NCBI GenBank assembly: GCA_902590695.1
Contig: CACIXR010000009.1
Span: 1-56,731 of the forward strand
Length of the DNA stretch: 56,731 nucleotides
Source of the DNA: an uncultured Alphaproteobacteria bacterium
Lineage (GTDB): Bacteria; Pseudomonadota; Alphaproteobacteria; HIMB59; GCA-002718135
Direction: 5' to 3'
Shown here: one piece after another, positions 35,016-43,394 of the stretch
Position numbering within the stretch: the stretch's first letter is position 1
Layout of the letters: each line of letters opens with the position of its first letter
The notes under the pieces: model-generated
Seen by the model: only the letters and a program-made list of their open reading frames with translations
What the model was told of the DNA's origin: nothing
Database searches by the model: none
Position numbers and translations under genes: made by a program

Positions 35016-35430
35016 ATGTCACTACCCCCCATATAAAACACTCCATTTCTTCTTTAACTTGAATACTAGGATACTCACTATTGGCAGAAATTAAGAATAA
35101 TGACTGATCTTTCTTTTTCAGTTTTTTGACTGTTAGGTCACCAAAGATGGAGGCTATAACAATATTGTCGTTGCGAGGTGTAATACTTCTATCAACAATA
35201 AGTAAATCACCTGATAATATACCTGCATCGGTCATAGAAGGACCATTAGCTTTAACAATATAGGTTGCTGTTGGACGTTGAACCAGATATTCATTAAGAT
35301 CGAGTTTGTTTTCCATATAATCAGTAGCTGGAGATGGAAAACCTGCAGATACTGTATCAAGAAAATAAGGTGTTATTTGATCTCCCTTAGATTCAGCTTT
35401 AAATATTAAGTTTTCTATTTTTTTAGACAT
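34993..35430 (-). CDS. umuD: UmuD, LexA-type self-cleaving subunit of Pol V
   Basis: 145-residue S24 peptidase. The self-cleavage site is VSAGFPSP (Ala29-Gly30). The catalytic dyad is Ser65 in NGPSMTDAGI and Lys102 in GDLTVKKL, each five positions after the E. coli UmuD residues. RecA-stimulated cleavage yields UmuD', which activates UmuC. The start ATG is 63 bases downstream of a perfect alphaproteobacterial SOS box, and a TATAAT -10 element sits between. Confidence 0.93.
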   Translation of the reverse strand: MSKKIENLIFKAESKGDQITPYFLDTVSAGFPSPATDYMENKLDLNEYLVQRPTATYIVKANGPSMTDAGILSGDLLIVDRSITPRNDNIVIASIFGDLTVKKLKKKDQSLFLISANSEYPSIQVKEEMECFIWGVVTYVIHKTT

Positions 35431-35468
35431 AATATTAGAAAAAATATTTAAATAATTGATAAATAATA

Positions 35469-35507
35469 ATTATATTATTTATAAAATTATTTGTTCTACT
35501 TTTGTTC
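35469..35507 (-). promoter_or_regulatory. LexA (SOS) box and umuDC promoter
   Basis: The plus strand reads GTTC, seven bases, GTTC (35493-35507), the alphaproteobacterial LexA operator. On the minus strand a TATAAT -10 box lies at 35474-35469; 17 bases upstream of it AGAACA (35497-35492) would be the -35 element, overlapping one operator half-site. LexA bound here would block RNA polymerase on umuDC. The operator is also 63 bases before alaX on the other strand, so a minor effect there is possible. Confidence 0.8.
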
Positions 35508-35569
35508 TAATTTATCCAGAATGAGAAAAAAGTCAATATAATATTTTTAAAATACTGTTAAAAAACGCT

Positions 35570-36271
35570 ATGACAAAATTATTCGAAGATGATGCATACC
35601 TTAAAGAATTTAAAGCAAAAATTATAGGTATTGTGAAAGGAGAAAATCGTATTGAGTTAGATAAGACAGCATTTTATGCAAAAAGTGGAGGTCAACCGGG
35701 AGACACAGGTGCAATAGAAGCTGAAAATATAAAAATACAAGTTTTAGATACTATTAAAGAAAATAATAAAATAATAAATATTGTAGATAATCTCAAAGAT
35801 CTTGAAGAGAATACTGACATAATTGGAAAAATAAATTGGGATTTAAGATACAAGCATATGAGAATGCATACTGCACTGCACTTGTTGTGTTCTATAGTCC
35901 CTTTAGGAGTAACTGGTGGTCAAATTGGTTATGAAAAAAGTCGATTAGATTTTAATGATCCAGATAAACAAATAAATAAAGAAGAATTAGAAGAAAAAAT
36001 AAATTTGTTGGTTGAAGATAATCATACCGTTACTAGTGAAGTAATTGAAAGTAGTATATTGGAGGAAAAACCTGAACTAGTCAGAACTATGTCAGTAAAA
36101 CCTCCGCAAGTAGATGGTAAAATAAGATTAATTAGAATCGGTGATATTGATTTACAACCTTGTGGTGGTACACATGTGAAATCAACTAATGAGATAGGTA
36201 AAATTCAAATCGGCAAAATAGAAAACAAAGGTAAAATGAATAGAAGAGTTAATTTATTGTTATCTTCTTAA
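35570..36271 (+). CDS. AlaX-type alanyl-tRNA editing protein
   Basis: 233-residue free-standing editing domain related to the AlaRS editing domain; it hydrolyses mischarged Ser- or Gly-tRNA-Ala. Zinc ligands are visible as HTALH (HxxxH, near 102-106) and CGGTH (CxxxH, near 193-197). The N-terminal FYAKSGGQPGDTG is the conserved AlaRS-like beta-barrel motif. The size fits AlaX type II (with the N-terminal barrel). It is a single gene divergent from umuD and convergent with aapP, two bases apart. Confidence 0.88.
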   Translation: MTKLFEDDAYLKEFKAKIIGIVKGENRIELDKTAFYAKSGGQPGDTGAIEAENIKIQVLDTIKENNKIINIVDNLKDLEENTDIIGKINWDLRYKHMRMHTALHLLCSIVPLGVTGGQIGYEKSRLDFNDPDKQINKEELEEKINLLVEDNHTVTSEVIESSILEEKPELVRTMSVKPPQVDGKIRLIRIGDIDLQPCGGTHVKSTNEIGKIQIGKIENKGKMNRRVNLLLSS

Positions 36272-36272
36272 A

Positions 36273-37016
36273 TTACTGATGAAGAATTTGACTTAAGAAT
36301 AACTTTGTACGATCACTCTCTGGATTATTGAAAAACTTATCTGGGCTAGCTTCCTCAACAATTTTACCTTCATCCATAAACACCATTCTATCAGCAACTG
36401 TTTTAGCAAAACCCATTTCGTGAGTAACAACAATCATAGTCATTCCACCGTTTGCCAAATCAACCATAACATCTAAAACTTCTTTAATCATTTCAGGATC
36501 TAAAGCTGAAGTTGGTTCATCAAAAAGCATGATGTTAGGATTCATTGCAAGAGATCTAGCAATTGCTACTCTTTGTTGTTGACCACCAGATAATTGACCA
36601 GGATACTTGTTGGCTTGTTCAGGAATTTTTACTATTTCTAACTGTCTCATAGCCAGTTCCTCTGCTTCCGCCTTTGGCATTTTTTTAACCCAAATTGGCG
36701 CTAACGTTATATTTTCTTTTACAGATAAATGAGGGAATAAATTAAATTGCTGGAATACCATTCCAACTTCTTTTCTAACATTATCAATATTTTTTAAATT
36801 TCCTGTTAACTCAATTCCATCAACAATAATTGAACCTTCTTGGTGCTCTTCCAATCTATTAATACATCTGATCATTGTAGATTTACCAGAACCAGAAGGA
36901 CCACAAACTACAATTCTTTCTTTCTTCTTCACTTCAAGATTTACATCTTGTAATACATGAAAATCCCCAAACCACTTATTTACATTTTTTAATGAAATTA
37001 TAGATTCTTCACTCAT
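36273..37016 (-). CDS. aapP: General L-amino acid ABC transporter ATP-binding protein
   Basis: 247-residue ABC ATPase. Walker [10 protein letters not shown] (39-47), the signature [16 protein letters not shown], Walker [14 protein letters not shown], and the switch histidine in VVTHEMG are all present. The order after aapJ, aapQ and aapM and the polar-amino-acid type sequence ([12 protein letters not shown]) identify AapP. It energises uptake of many L-amino acids. It is the last gene of the aapJQMP operon and begins one base after the aapM stop. Confidence 0.95.
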   Translation of the reverse strand: MSEESIISLKNVNKWFGDFHVLQDVNLEVKKKERIVVCGPSGSGKSTMIRCINRLEEHQEGSIIVDGIELTGNLKNIDNVRKEVGMVFQQFNLFPHLSVKENITLAPIWVKKMPKAEAEELAMRQLEIVKIPEQANKYPGQLSGGQQQRVAIARSLAMNPNIMLFDEPTSALDPEMIKEVLDVMVDLANGGMTMIVVTHEMGFAKTVADRMVFMDEGKIVEEASPDKFFNNPESDRTKLFLSQILHQ

Positions 37017-37017
37017 T

Positions 37018-38151
37018 TTAATCAGCCCCCATATTAATACCTGTTTTTAATTTCTTTTCCAAATACAAACTGTATCTAGACATTCCAAATGTGAATATAA
37101 AAAATACCAAACTTACAAAAAAGTAAATTTCATAAGATAAACCTAACCAATTTGTATCCGCTAAAGTACCTCTTCCAATTCCTAATAAATCCAATATTCC
37201 TACAATAATTACTAAAGTTGTGTCCTTAAATAAACCTATAGATGTGTTGACAATTGGTGGTATAGAAATTCTAATAGCTTGAGGAAGAATTATTAATAAA
37301 TTCATTCTCCAATAAGACATCCCAAGTGATTTAGCAGCTTCATATTGACCAGGAGGTATTGCCTGCAGTCCTCCTCTTATTACCTCTGCCATATAAGCGG
37401 ATTGAAATAAAGTAACTGCAACAAGAACTCTTACCAAACCATCCATGTCTATTCCTTCTGGTAAAAAAAGAGGAAGCATTACCATTCCAAAGAATAGTAA
37501 AGTTATAAGAGGAACACCTCTAATAAACTCAATAAACAATGTACACATCATGCTTATAACTGGCAATTTAGATCTTCTCCCTAAAGCCAACATAATTCCA
37601 ATAGGAAAAGCTAATGCAATTCCAGTACAGCCTAGGACAAGTGTTACTAGAAGACCGCCCCATTTGTTAGTAGAGACTTCAGTAAATCCCAAGCCACCAT
37701 TAAGTAAAAAATAAGCAATAACAGGAAAAATGTATGTAAAATATAAGAAGTACTTTCTATAAGGAAGTTTTGCATACAAAAGAGGTAGCAGCGCAAAAGC
37801 TAACATCACATACGCTAAATTAACTCTCCAAACTTCAACCCTTGGATAAAATCCATAAATAAATTGATAAAACCTTACATATATAACTGCCCAACAAGCT
37901 CCACCATTTTCAGGATCTAAATTTCGTGAACACATTTCTTGGTTAGTAATTTGTTCACCAAGATAATTATATTTGAAGTCAGCTGAGAATATTGTCCAAT
38001 CTAAAATCCAAGGGATAAACTGATACAAACAATAAATAACAAATAAAGTTATTAATGAGTTTGTCCAATTGAAGAATAAATTTATTCGTAACCAACCAAT
38101 AATACCTGTTGTTGCAACTGGTGGTTTTCTAACTTCATTCATTTCGTTCAT
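37018..38151 (-). CDS. aapM: General L-amino acid ABC transporter permease AapM
   Basis: 377-residue inner-membrane permease of the polar amino-acid family. The long N-terminal region, with helices at about 32-50 and 110-150, precedes the core helices; this extra length is typical of AapM/BztC. The cytoplasmic EAA loop reads [51 protein letters not shown] starts the conserved core, of which no more than part is quoted here as [18 protein letters not shown]. The ATG overlaps the aapQ stop by one base (TAATG). Confidence 0.93.
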   Translation of the reverse strand: MNEMNEVRKPPVATTGIIGWLRINLFFNWTNSLITLFVIYCLYQFIPWILDWTIFSADFKYNYLGEQITNQEMCSRNLDPENGGACWAVIYVRFYQFIYGFYPRVEVWRVNLAYVMLAFALLPLLYAKLPYRKYFLYFTYIFPVIAYFLLNGGLGFTEVSTNKWGGLLVTLVLGCTGIALAFPIGIMLALGRRSKLPVISMMCTLFIEFIRGVPLITLLFFGMVMLPLFLPEGIDMDGLVRVLVAVTLFQSAYMAEVIRGGLQAIPPGQYEAAKSLGMSYWRMNLLIILPQAIRISIPPIVNTSIGLFKDTTLVIIVGILDLLGIGRGTLADTNWLGLSYEIYFFVSLVFFIFTFGMSRYSLYLEKKLKTGINMGAD

Positions 38152-39314
38152 TACTTTTCCTTAAATTGTATACTTCTATTATAAATGTTCATAAAGAAAG
38201 ATATTGTCAGACTAATTGACAAATAAGTTGCCATAACAATTGCCATACATTCAATAGCTTGGCCAGTTTGATTTAAACTTATTCCTCCAAAACCGTGAAC
38301 AAGGTCAGCGTATCCGACAGCAATTCCTAAAGAAGAATTTTTAGTTAAGTTTAAATACTGACTTGTTAGTGGAGGGACAATCACTCTAAGAGCTTGGGGT
38401 ATAATGATTAGTCTCATTATCCATGTTTGTTTTAAGCCTATAGCAGCAGATGCCTCTCTTTGTCCTTTTGAGACAGACATTATTCCTGCTCTAACTATTT
38501 CAGAAATGAAAGCTGCTGTGTAAATTGATAATGCTAAAAACATTGCTATAAATTCAGGTCTAATAACTAGACCGCCTTTAAAGTTAAACCCTTTTAATTC
38601 TGGATGCTCAAAAGACAAAGGTGAACCAAGAATAAAAAATAAAATTAATGGAACAATAAATATTAATCCGATTGAACTTGAGAATACTGGGAATTGTTGA
38701 CCTGTCTTATCTTGTCTTTTTTTTGCCCATCTATTTATTAAGAAACTTGAAATTAAAGCCAATACAATTGCAATTAATACATATGAAAATCCACTTTCAA
38801 ATATTGGTCTTGGAGAATACAATCCTCTGTTTGAAATATAAAATACATCAAGAACTTGTAATGATTGCTTAACACGAGGAAGTTGAATTAAAATACTATA
38901 CCATAAAATTATTTGAAGAAGTAAAGGTACATTTCTTGAAAATTCAACGTAAATATAAACTAGTCGACTTAATAACCAATTTGAAGACAGTCTTACTATG
39001 CCCAATATAAAACCTAAAATTGTTGCAGCTATACAACCTGTAATTGATACCAAAAGAGTATTTAAGACTCCTACAAAATAAACTTTTAAGTGTGTATCGG
39101 TTGATTTAAATTCTAAGAAGGGGGAAAAACTTATATCAAAGCCAGCTGGATTTTGAAGAAAACTCCAACCAGTTGCGATATTTCTTTTTTCTAAGTTGTA
39201 AGAAGTTGTACTTATTACAAAAAATAACCCTAGGGCAAATAAACCTACAACTAAAGTTTGAAAAAAAATGGATCTAAATTTTTCATCAGAAAAGAAACCT
39301 AAGTTAGATCGCAT
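38151..39314 (-). CDS. aapQ: General L-amino acid ABC transporter permease AapQ
   Basis: About 388-residue permease partner of AapM. It has an N-terminal helix (FFQTLVVGLFALGLFFVI), the core start LLVSITGCIAATILGFILG, and the EAA loop REASAAIGLKQTWIMRLIIIP. I chose ATG at 39314; the longer frame from TTG at 39329 would begin in the hairpin tail of the preceding terminator and has no ribosome-binding site. The hairpin between aapJ and this gene should lower its expression relative to the binding protein. Confidence 0.93.
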   Translation of the reverse strand: MRSNLGFFSDEKFRSIFFQTLVVGLFALGLFFVISTTSYNLEKRNIATGWSFLQNPAGFDISFSPFLEFKSTDTHLKVYFVGVLNTLLVSITGCIAATILGFILGIVRLSSNWLLSRLVYIYVEFSRNVPLLLQIILWYSILIQLPRVKQSLQVLDVFYISNRGLYSPRPIFESGFSYVLIAIVLALISSFLINRWAKKRQDKTGQQFPVFSSSIGLIFIVPLILFFILGSPLSFEHPELKGFNFKGGLVIRPEFIAMFLALSIYTAAFISEIVRAGIMSVSKGQREASAAIGLKQTWIMRLIIIPQALRVIVPPLTSQYLNLTKNSSLGIAVGYADLVHGFGGISLNQTGQAIECMAIVMATYLSISLTISFFMNIYNRSIQFKEK

Positions 39315-39330
39315 CTCTAGTATATACAAA

Positions 39331-39356
39331 AAAAATGGGGGGTTTAAAACCCCCCG
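39331..39356 (-). terminator. Partial terminator/attenuator between aapJ and aapQ
   Basis: On the minus strand CGGGGGG, loop TTTTAAA, CCCCCC, then ATTTTTTTT: a GC-only 6-bp stem (39355-39350 with 39342-39337) and a run of eight T residues. It sits between the binding-protein gene and the permease genes, the classic place for a hairpin that stabilises the abundant 5' message and lets a fraction of polymerase read on. Confidence 0.85.
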
Positions 39357-39375
39357 TTTTAAATTTAATTAAGAT

Positions 39376-40380
39376 TTATCTGAATGGAGGTGCGTATAAA
39401 ATACCACCTTGAGTCCATAGAGCATTTAAACCTCTTGCAATTTCTAGAGGTGTGTCTGGACCTACGTTTGCTTCGTATGATTCTGAGTAGTTACCAATTT
39501 GTTTGATAATTTGGTAAGCCCAATCATTACTTAGCTCAAGCATTTCTCCATAGTTACCTTCAACACCAAGAAGTCTTAGTACTTCAGGAACATTAGAGCT
39601 AGTTTGAGCATCAACGTTTTCAGATGTAATACCTAGTTCTTCAGCAATAATCATTGCATTTAAAGACCAACGAACTACGTCACCCCACTGGTGGTCACCA
39701 TGTCTTACAAGTGGACCAAGTGGTTCTTTTGAAATAATTTCTGGTAATACAACCCATTTATCTGGATTAGAAGCAGCAGCTCTTGTTGAAGAAAGACCTG
39801 AAGCGTCAGTTGTGTATACGTCACATCTTCCAGCAAATAAGTTTTCTTTACCTTCATCATTAGTTTCAATTGGAAGTGCTTCGTAGCTAATTCCATTTAA
39901 TCTAAAGAAGTCAGCAAGGTTTAACTCTGTAGTAGTACCAGTTTGGATACATACAGTAGCACCATCAAGCTCAGTTGCACTTGATACACCAAGAGCAGAT
40001 GGAACCATGAAACCTTGTCCATCGTAGAAGTTTACACCTACGAACTCAAAACCAAGATTAACATCACGGCTAATTGTCCAAGTTGTATTTCTCGCTAACA
40101 TATCAACTTCACCAGAAGCTAATGTTGGGAAACGAGATTTACCTGTAGTAGTAATAAATTCTACTTTTGAACGGTCTCCAAAAACAGCTACAGCAACTGC
40201 ACGACACATATCTGCATCTAGACCAGCCCATTCACCGCTATCATCTGGAGCAGCAAAACCAGCAAGACCAGTTGTTACTCCACATTTTAGAAAACCTCTA
40301 TTTTTAACATCATCAAGAGTTCCAGCATGTGCTGAAAAAGCAAACGCTACAACCGCAAAGATAGATAATAGTTTTTTCAT
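39376..40380 (-). CDS. aapJ: General L-amino acid ABC transporter substrate-binding protein
   Basis: 334-residue periplasmic binding protein with a signal peptide (1-19, LLSIFAVVAFAFSAHA, cleavage after AHA). The mature N-terminus GTLDDVKNRGFLKCGV and the ligand-region motifs LDADMCRAVA, MLARNTTWTISRD and VGVNFYDGQGFMV are those of AapJ. It captures a broad range of L-amino acids. Codon use differs from most of the window (more GCA, ACA, GGT, fewer AT-rich codons), as expected of a very highly expressed protein. It is first in its operon and divergent from metC. Confidence 0.95.
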   Translation of the reverse strand: MKKLLSIFAVVAFAFSAHAGTLDDVKNRGFLKCGVTTGLAGFAAPDDSGEWAGLDADMCRAVAVAVFGDRSKVEFITTTGKSRFPTLASGEVDMLARNTTWTISRDVNLGFEFVGVNFYDGQGFMVPSALGVSSATELDGATVCIQTGTTTELNLADFFRLNGISYEALPIETNDEGKENLFAGRCDVYTTDASGLSSTRAAASNPDKWVVLPEIISKEPLGPLVRHGDHQWGDVVRWSLNAMIIAEELGITSENVDAQTSSNVPEVLRLLGVEGNYGEMLELSNDWAYQIIKQIGNYSESYEANVGPDTPLEIARGLNALWTQGGILYAPPFR

Positions 40381-40541
40381 ATTATTTTCTCCGTTTAAAT
40401 AATTATTTAAATATCTTTTTTCAAAGATTGCTTCCCTATAACAAATTAATAAGTTAATCCCAATAATAGATTTGTTAAGCTTAAAATTGCCTACTATAAT
40501 TTGTGTATAAAGATTTTGGCTTATACAACATTTAGTTGTTT

Positions 40542-41702
40542 ATGAAAATAAAAACAAAATTAACAAAAATAGGTAGAAATCCTCTTAAACAAAAAGGGTT
40601 TATCAACCCTGGTACCTATAAGGGTTCTACAATGATTTTTAATACATTTAAAGATTACTTAAACGATATTAAAAATTTTGACGATAGAACAACATTTTAT
40701 GGAATAAATAAAAATCCATTTCATAAGCAGTTAGAAGATAGTATTTCTTTTTTATATAACTGCAATGATACAGTACTATCGCCATCAGGGTTGGCCTCTA
40801 TAGTAATTCCCTTTTTTACATTTTTGAAATCTGGTGATGAGGTTTTAATAAATGATAGTGTTTATAGTCCTACTAGAACTTTTTGTGAGAACATCCTTAA
40901 ACAATATAATGTAAAAATAAAATATTTTCATCCAACAAAAAATATTAATAATTTTCAAAAATTAATTAACAGTAAAACAAAGCTAATTTATTTAGAATCA
41001 CCAGGAACAGCAACTTTTGATATTATTGATATACCTTTCATTACAAAAATTGCTAAAAAAAAGAAAATACCAACTGTTATGGATAATACTTGGGCTTCAC
41101 CTTTATTTTGTAATCCAATTAAATTAGGTATTGATATTATTATAGATGCAGGAACTAAATATATAAATGGTCACTCGGATGTATTAATTGGTTTCGTTTC
41201 GTCTAATAAAAAATATTCCAAAAAAATAAGATCAACTTCAAAAACTTTAGGCATATGTCCTGGTTCTGAAGAAGTTTATTTAGCAATTAGAGGGTTGCCA
41301 ACACTTGAAATTCGAATGAGAGAAATTGAAAAAAATGCATTATTAATGGCAAAATATTTATTAGAACATGATCTTGTATCTGATGTTTTCCATCCAGCAT
41401 TACCGCATACAAAAAATCATAAAATATGGAAAAGAGATTTCTCTGGTAGCACAGGCTTATTCTCATTTATGATGAAAAAGAAATACTCAAAAAATCAAAT
41501 TGAAAAATTTTTTAATAAACTTAAAATATTCAAATTGGGATACAGTTGGGGTGGATTTGATAGTCTCATTACTTTTCCTCCATTAGATAAAAGAGAGTTT
41601 AAAAATAGAAATACTGGAACTTTAATTAGATTATATTGTGGATTGGAAGACATTGATGATCAAATAAAAGATATTAAAATTGCATTAAAAATTTTAAATT
41701 AA
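40542..41702 (+). CDS. metC: Cystathionine beta-lyase (MetC type)
   Basis: 386-residue PLP enzyme cleaving cystathionine to homocysteine, pyruvate and ammonia. Motifs: FYGINKNPFHKQLE (the YGRxGxP equivalent), SPSGLASIVIPFF, YLESPGTATFDI, MDNTWASPLF, the PLP lysine in AGTKYINGHSD, and SWGGFDSL. The last motif and ESPGTxTFE-like segment favour beta-lyase over gamma-synthase. I start at ATG 40542; an in-frame TTG two codons upstream is less likely. The metC/aapJ divergent pair is found in other alphaproteobacteria. It is followed without a gap by the TauE/SafE gene. Confidence 0.85.
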   Translation: MKIKTKLTKIGRNPLKQKGFINPGTYKGSTMIFNTFKDYLNDIKNFDDRTTFYGINKNPFHKQLEDSISFLYNCNDTVLSPSGLASIVIPFFTFLKSGDEVLINDSVYSPTRTFCENILKQYNVKIKYFHPTKNINNFQKLINSKTKLIYLESPGTATFDIIDIPFITKIAKKKKIPTVMDNTWASPLFCNPIKLGIDIIIDAGTKYINGHSDVLIGFVSSNKKYSKKIRSTSKTLGICPGSEEVYLAIRGLPTLEIRMREIEKNALLMAKYLLEHDLVSDVFHPALPHTKNHKIWKRDFSGSTGLFSFMMKKKYSKNQIEKFFNKLKIFKLGYSWGGFDSLITFPPLDKREFKNRNTGTLIRLYCGLEDIDDQIKDIKIALKILN

Positions 41703-42437
41703 ATGGATTTATATTTTTATATTTTTGCATCATTGGGGGTTTTTGTATTTGGTTTATCTAAAGGCGGTGTTCCAGGGCCTATCGCGATGCTTGCAGTGCC
41801 AGTTATGTCGTTTGCAATGAGTCCTTTGCAAGCTGCGGGAATATTGTTGCCACTTTTAATAATAATGGATTTTTCAGCAATCTATTTGTATTGGAAAAAA
41901 TGGATAAACAGTATTTTAAAAATTGTAATCCCAGCATCTATAATTGGTATTTTATTTGGAACTTTAACTTTTGAGTTTACAAACGAAGATCAGATAAGAA
42001 TAATGGTTGGTGTTATATCAATTATTTTTGTTCTAGTGTCATTTATTCAGAAAAATAATTATTTACTTAAACCAACAAAACTTAAAGGATACTTTTGGTC
42101 AGCTGTTGCTGGATATACAAGTTTTTTAATTCATGCAGGCAATCCACCTATTAACTTTTATATGCTTCCTTTAAAGTTAGATAAAATTTCATTTATTGGA
42201 ACAATGACATTGGCATTTATGGTTATAAATCTTGTCAAATTGGTTCCGTATTATTATGTTGGATTATTAGCACCTTCAAATCTTATGATTTCTCTCTATT
42301 TACTTCCACTAGCTTTTATTAGTGTTTTAATTGGTTACTTTGTGCAAAAAAGAATTCCAGAAAAATTATTTTTTAGTATTATTTATATTTTGCTTTTTTT
42401 GAGTGGATGTAAATTAATATACGACGGAGTAATTTAA
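41703..42437 (+). CDS. TauE/SafE family membrane exporter
   Basis: 244 residues with about seven to eight membrane helices. The N-terminal VFVFGLSKGGVPGPIAMLAVP and the internal AGYTSFLIHAGNPPINFYM are the paired repeats of this family. Members export sulfite, sulfoacetate or other small organosulfur anions, and some work on other anions. The ATG starts directly after the metC stop, so a role in sulfur amino-acid catabolism, such as ridding the cell of an oxidised sulfur by-product, is a reasonable inference. Confidence 0.85.
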   Translation: MDLYFYIFASLGVFVFGLSKGGVPGPIAMLAVPVMSFAMSPLQAAGILLPLLIIMDFSAIYLYWKKWINSILKIVIPASIIGILFGTLTFEFTNEDQIRIMVGVISIIFVLVSFIQKNNYLLKPTKLKGYFWSAVAGYTSFLIHAGNPPINFYMLPLKLDKISFIGTMTLAFMVINLVKLVPYYYVGLLAPSNLMISLYLLPLAFISVLIGYFVQKRIPEKLFFSIIYILLFLSGCKLIYDGVI

Positions 42438-42450
42438 ATTATATAGATAG

Positions 42451-42867
42451 CTAAATTTTTGTTTTATAATCAGCTCTTTTAGTTTTTCTAAGCCCAAAAG
42501 GACCAGGAATAAATAATGTCAGGGTATTTGTATTTGGTTTTAAATCAACTCTATGTAAATGATCTGCTGATCTAAAACCAATGTAACCTGGTGGTCTCCA
42601 AAATTTACCTTTATTAGTAGTTTCCCAATAACCGCCTTTTAAAATAATTGTTATATAAGGACAAAGATGATTATGAACTCCTTCACCATGATCATCATCT
42701 AACATTTTATGAATTAAGATATTAAAAGGAAACCATTTGGGTCTTTTTCTAAATAACAAATAATATCTTTCCATCCATGGTTTGGCCTTATGAAATTCTG
42801 GATGCGATGGACCTCTGTCCAGTACAATCTTTTTTCTTCCTAATTTTTCAAGTATTTTTAAAATCAT
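42451..42867 (-). CDS. Small cupin-like protein
   Basis: 138 residues. The core HGEGVHNHLCPYITIILKG, then RPPGYIGFRSADHLHRVDL, and IPGPFGLRK match the pattern of uncharacterised cupins with HxHPW...RPG...HRV...TGP motifs. The histidines in VHNH and HLHR could bind a metal. The reaction is unknown. It is the last gene of the six-gene operon and overlaps the nucleosidase gene by 4 bases (ATGA-type coupling). In that context it may act as an isomerase, epimerase or dioxygenase on a sugar intermediate, which is inference. Confidence 0.6.
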   Translation of the reverse strand: MILKILEKLGRKKIVLDRGPSHPEFHKAKPWMERYYLLFRKRPKWFPFNILIHKMLDDDHGEGVHNHLCPYITIILKGGYWETTNKGKFWRPPGYIGFRSADHLHRVDLKPNTNTLTLFIPGPFGLRKTKRADYKTKI

Positions 42868-43394
42868 ATTTTTAATTGAGGATATATTTCAGAAAACAAT
42901 TTAGCTCCTTTTGAATAATTATCAATCCAATCATTATTTGAATTTTCATTTGCATAATCAGAAATATATTTAAAACATTTAAATCTAATATTATGTAATT
43001 TACATACTTTAGCAAAAGAGTAAGCTTCCATATCAACAATATCACAATCTATTTCTACTGATGATTGAACAAAACTATCTCCTGATGCACATATATACCC
43101 CTCATTAGAATATGTAATTTTTGATATTGGATCAAAAGGAGTTTCCCCTAATTTAAAGTTCATTAGACCTCTAGCATCCATATCTCTTTGAACAAACTTC
43201 GTGCATTCTAATAATCCTGATAAGTTTTGCTTTATTGAACCAGCTGTTCCATAATTGATTATTTCATTAGGTTGAAATTTTGAAATTAATTCCATAATTT
43301 TGATTGTAGCATTAATCTTTCCCACACCTGAATAGTGGAAATCTTTAAGATTTGGAGTTTCTTCTTTAAGTGCTGCAATAAAGATTTGTCCCAT
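42864..43394 (-). CDS. Short MTA/SAH-nucleosidase-like protein
   Basis: 176-residue member of the nucleoside phosphorylase/hydrolase superfamily. Catalytic positions of MTA/SAH nucleosidase are visible: Glu12 in ALKEET, the GVGKINAT and NYGTAGS phosphate-like loops, the substrate glutamate in VDMEAYSFA, and the catalytic aspartate in KYISDYANE. It is about 50 residues shorter than E. coli MtnN, mainly between strands 1 and 3. It would split a 5'-deoxy-5'-substituted adenosine or a related nucleoside to base and sugar. It overlaps the aldolase gene by one base and the cupin gene by 4, linking a nucleosidase to 5-deoxy-sugar catabolic enzymes. Confidence 0.7.
   Translation of the reverse strand: MGQIFIAALKEETPNLKDFHYSGVGKINATIKIMELISKFQPNEIINYGTAGSIKQNLSGLLECTKFVQRDMDARGLMNFKLGETPFDPISKITYSNEGYICASGDSFVQSSVEIDCDIVDMEAYSFAKVCKLHNIRFKCFKYISDYANENSNNDWIDNYSKGAKLFSEIYPQLKI

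Noticed and set aside
40381..40541. GGCTTATAC near 40520 as a third copy of the tatA-type repeat
   Set aside because: Only nine bases match and the flanks differ; chance in AT-rich promoter DNA.
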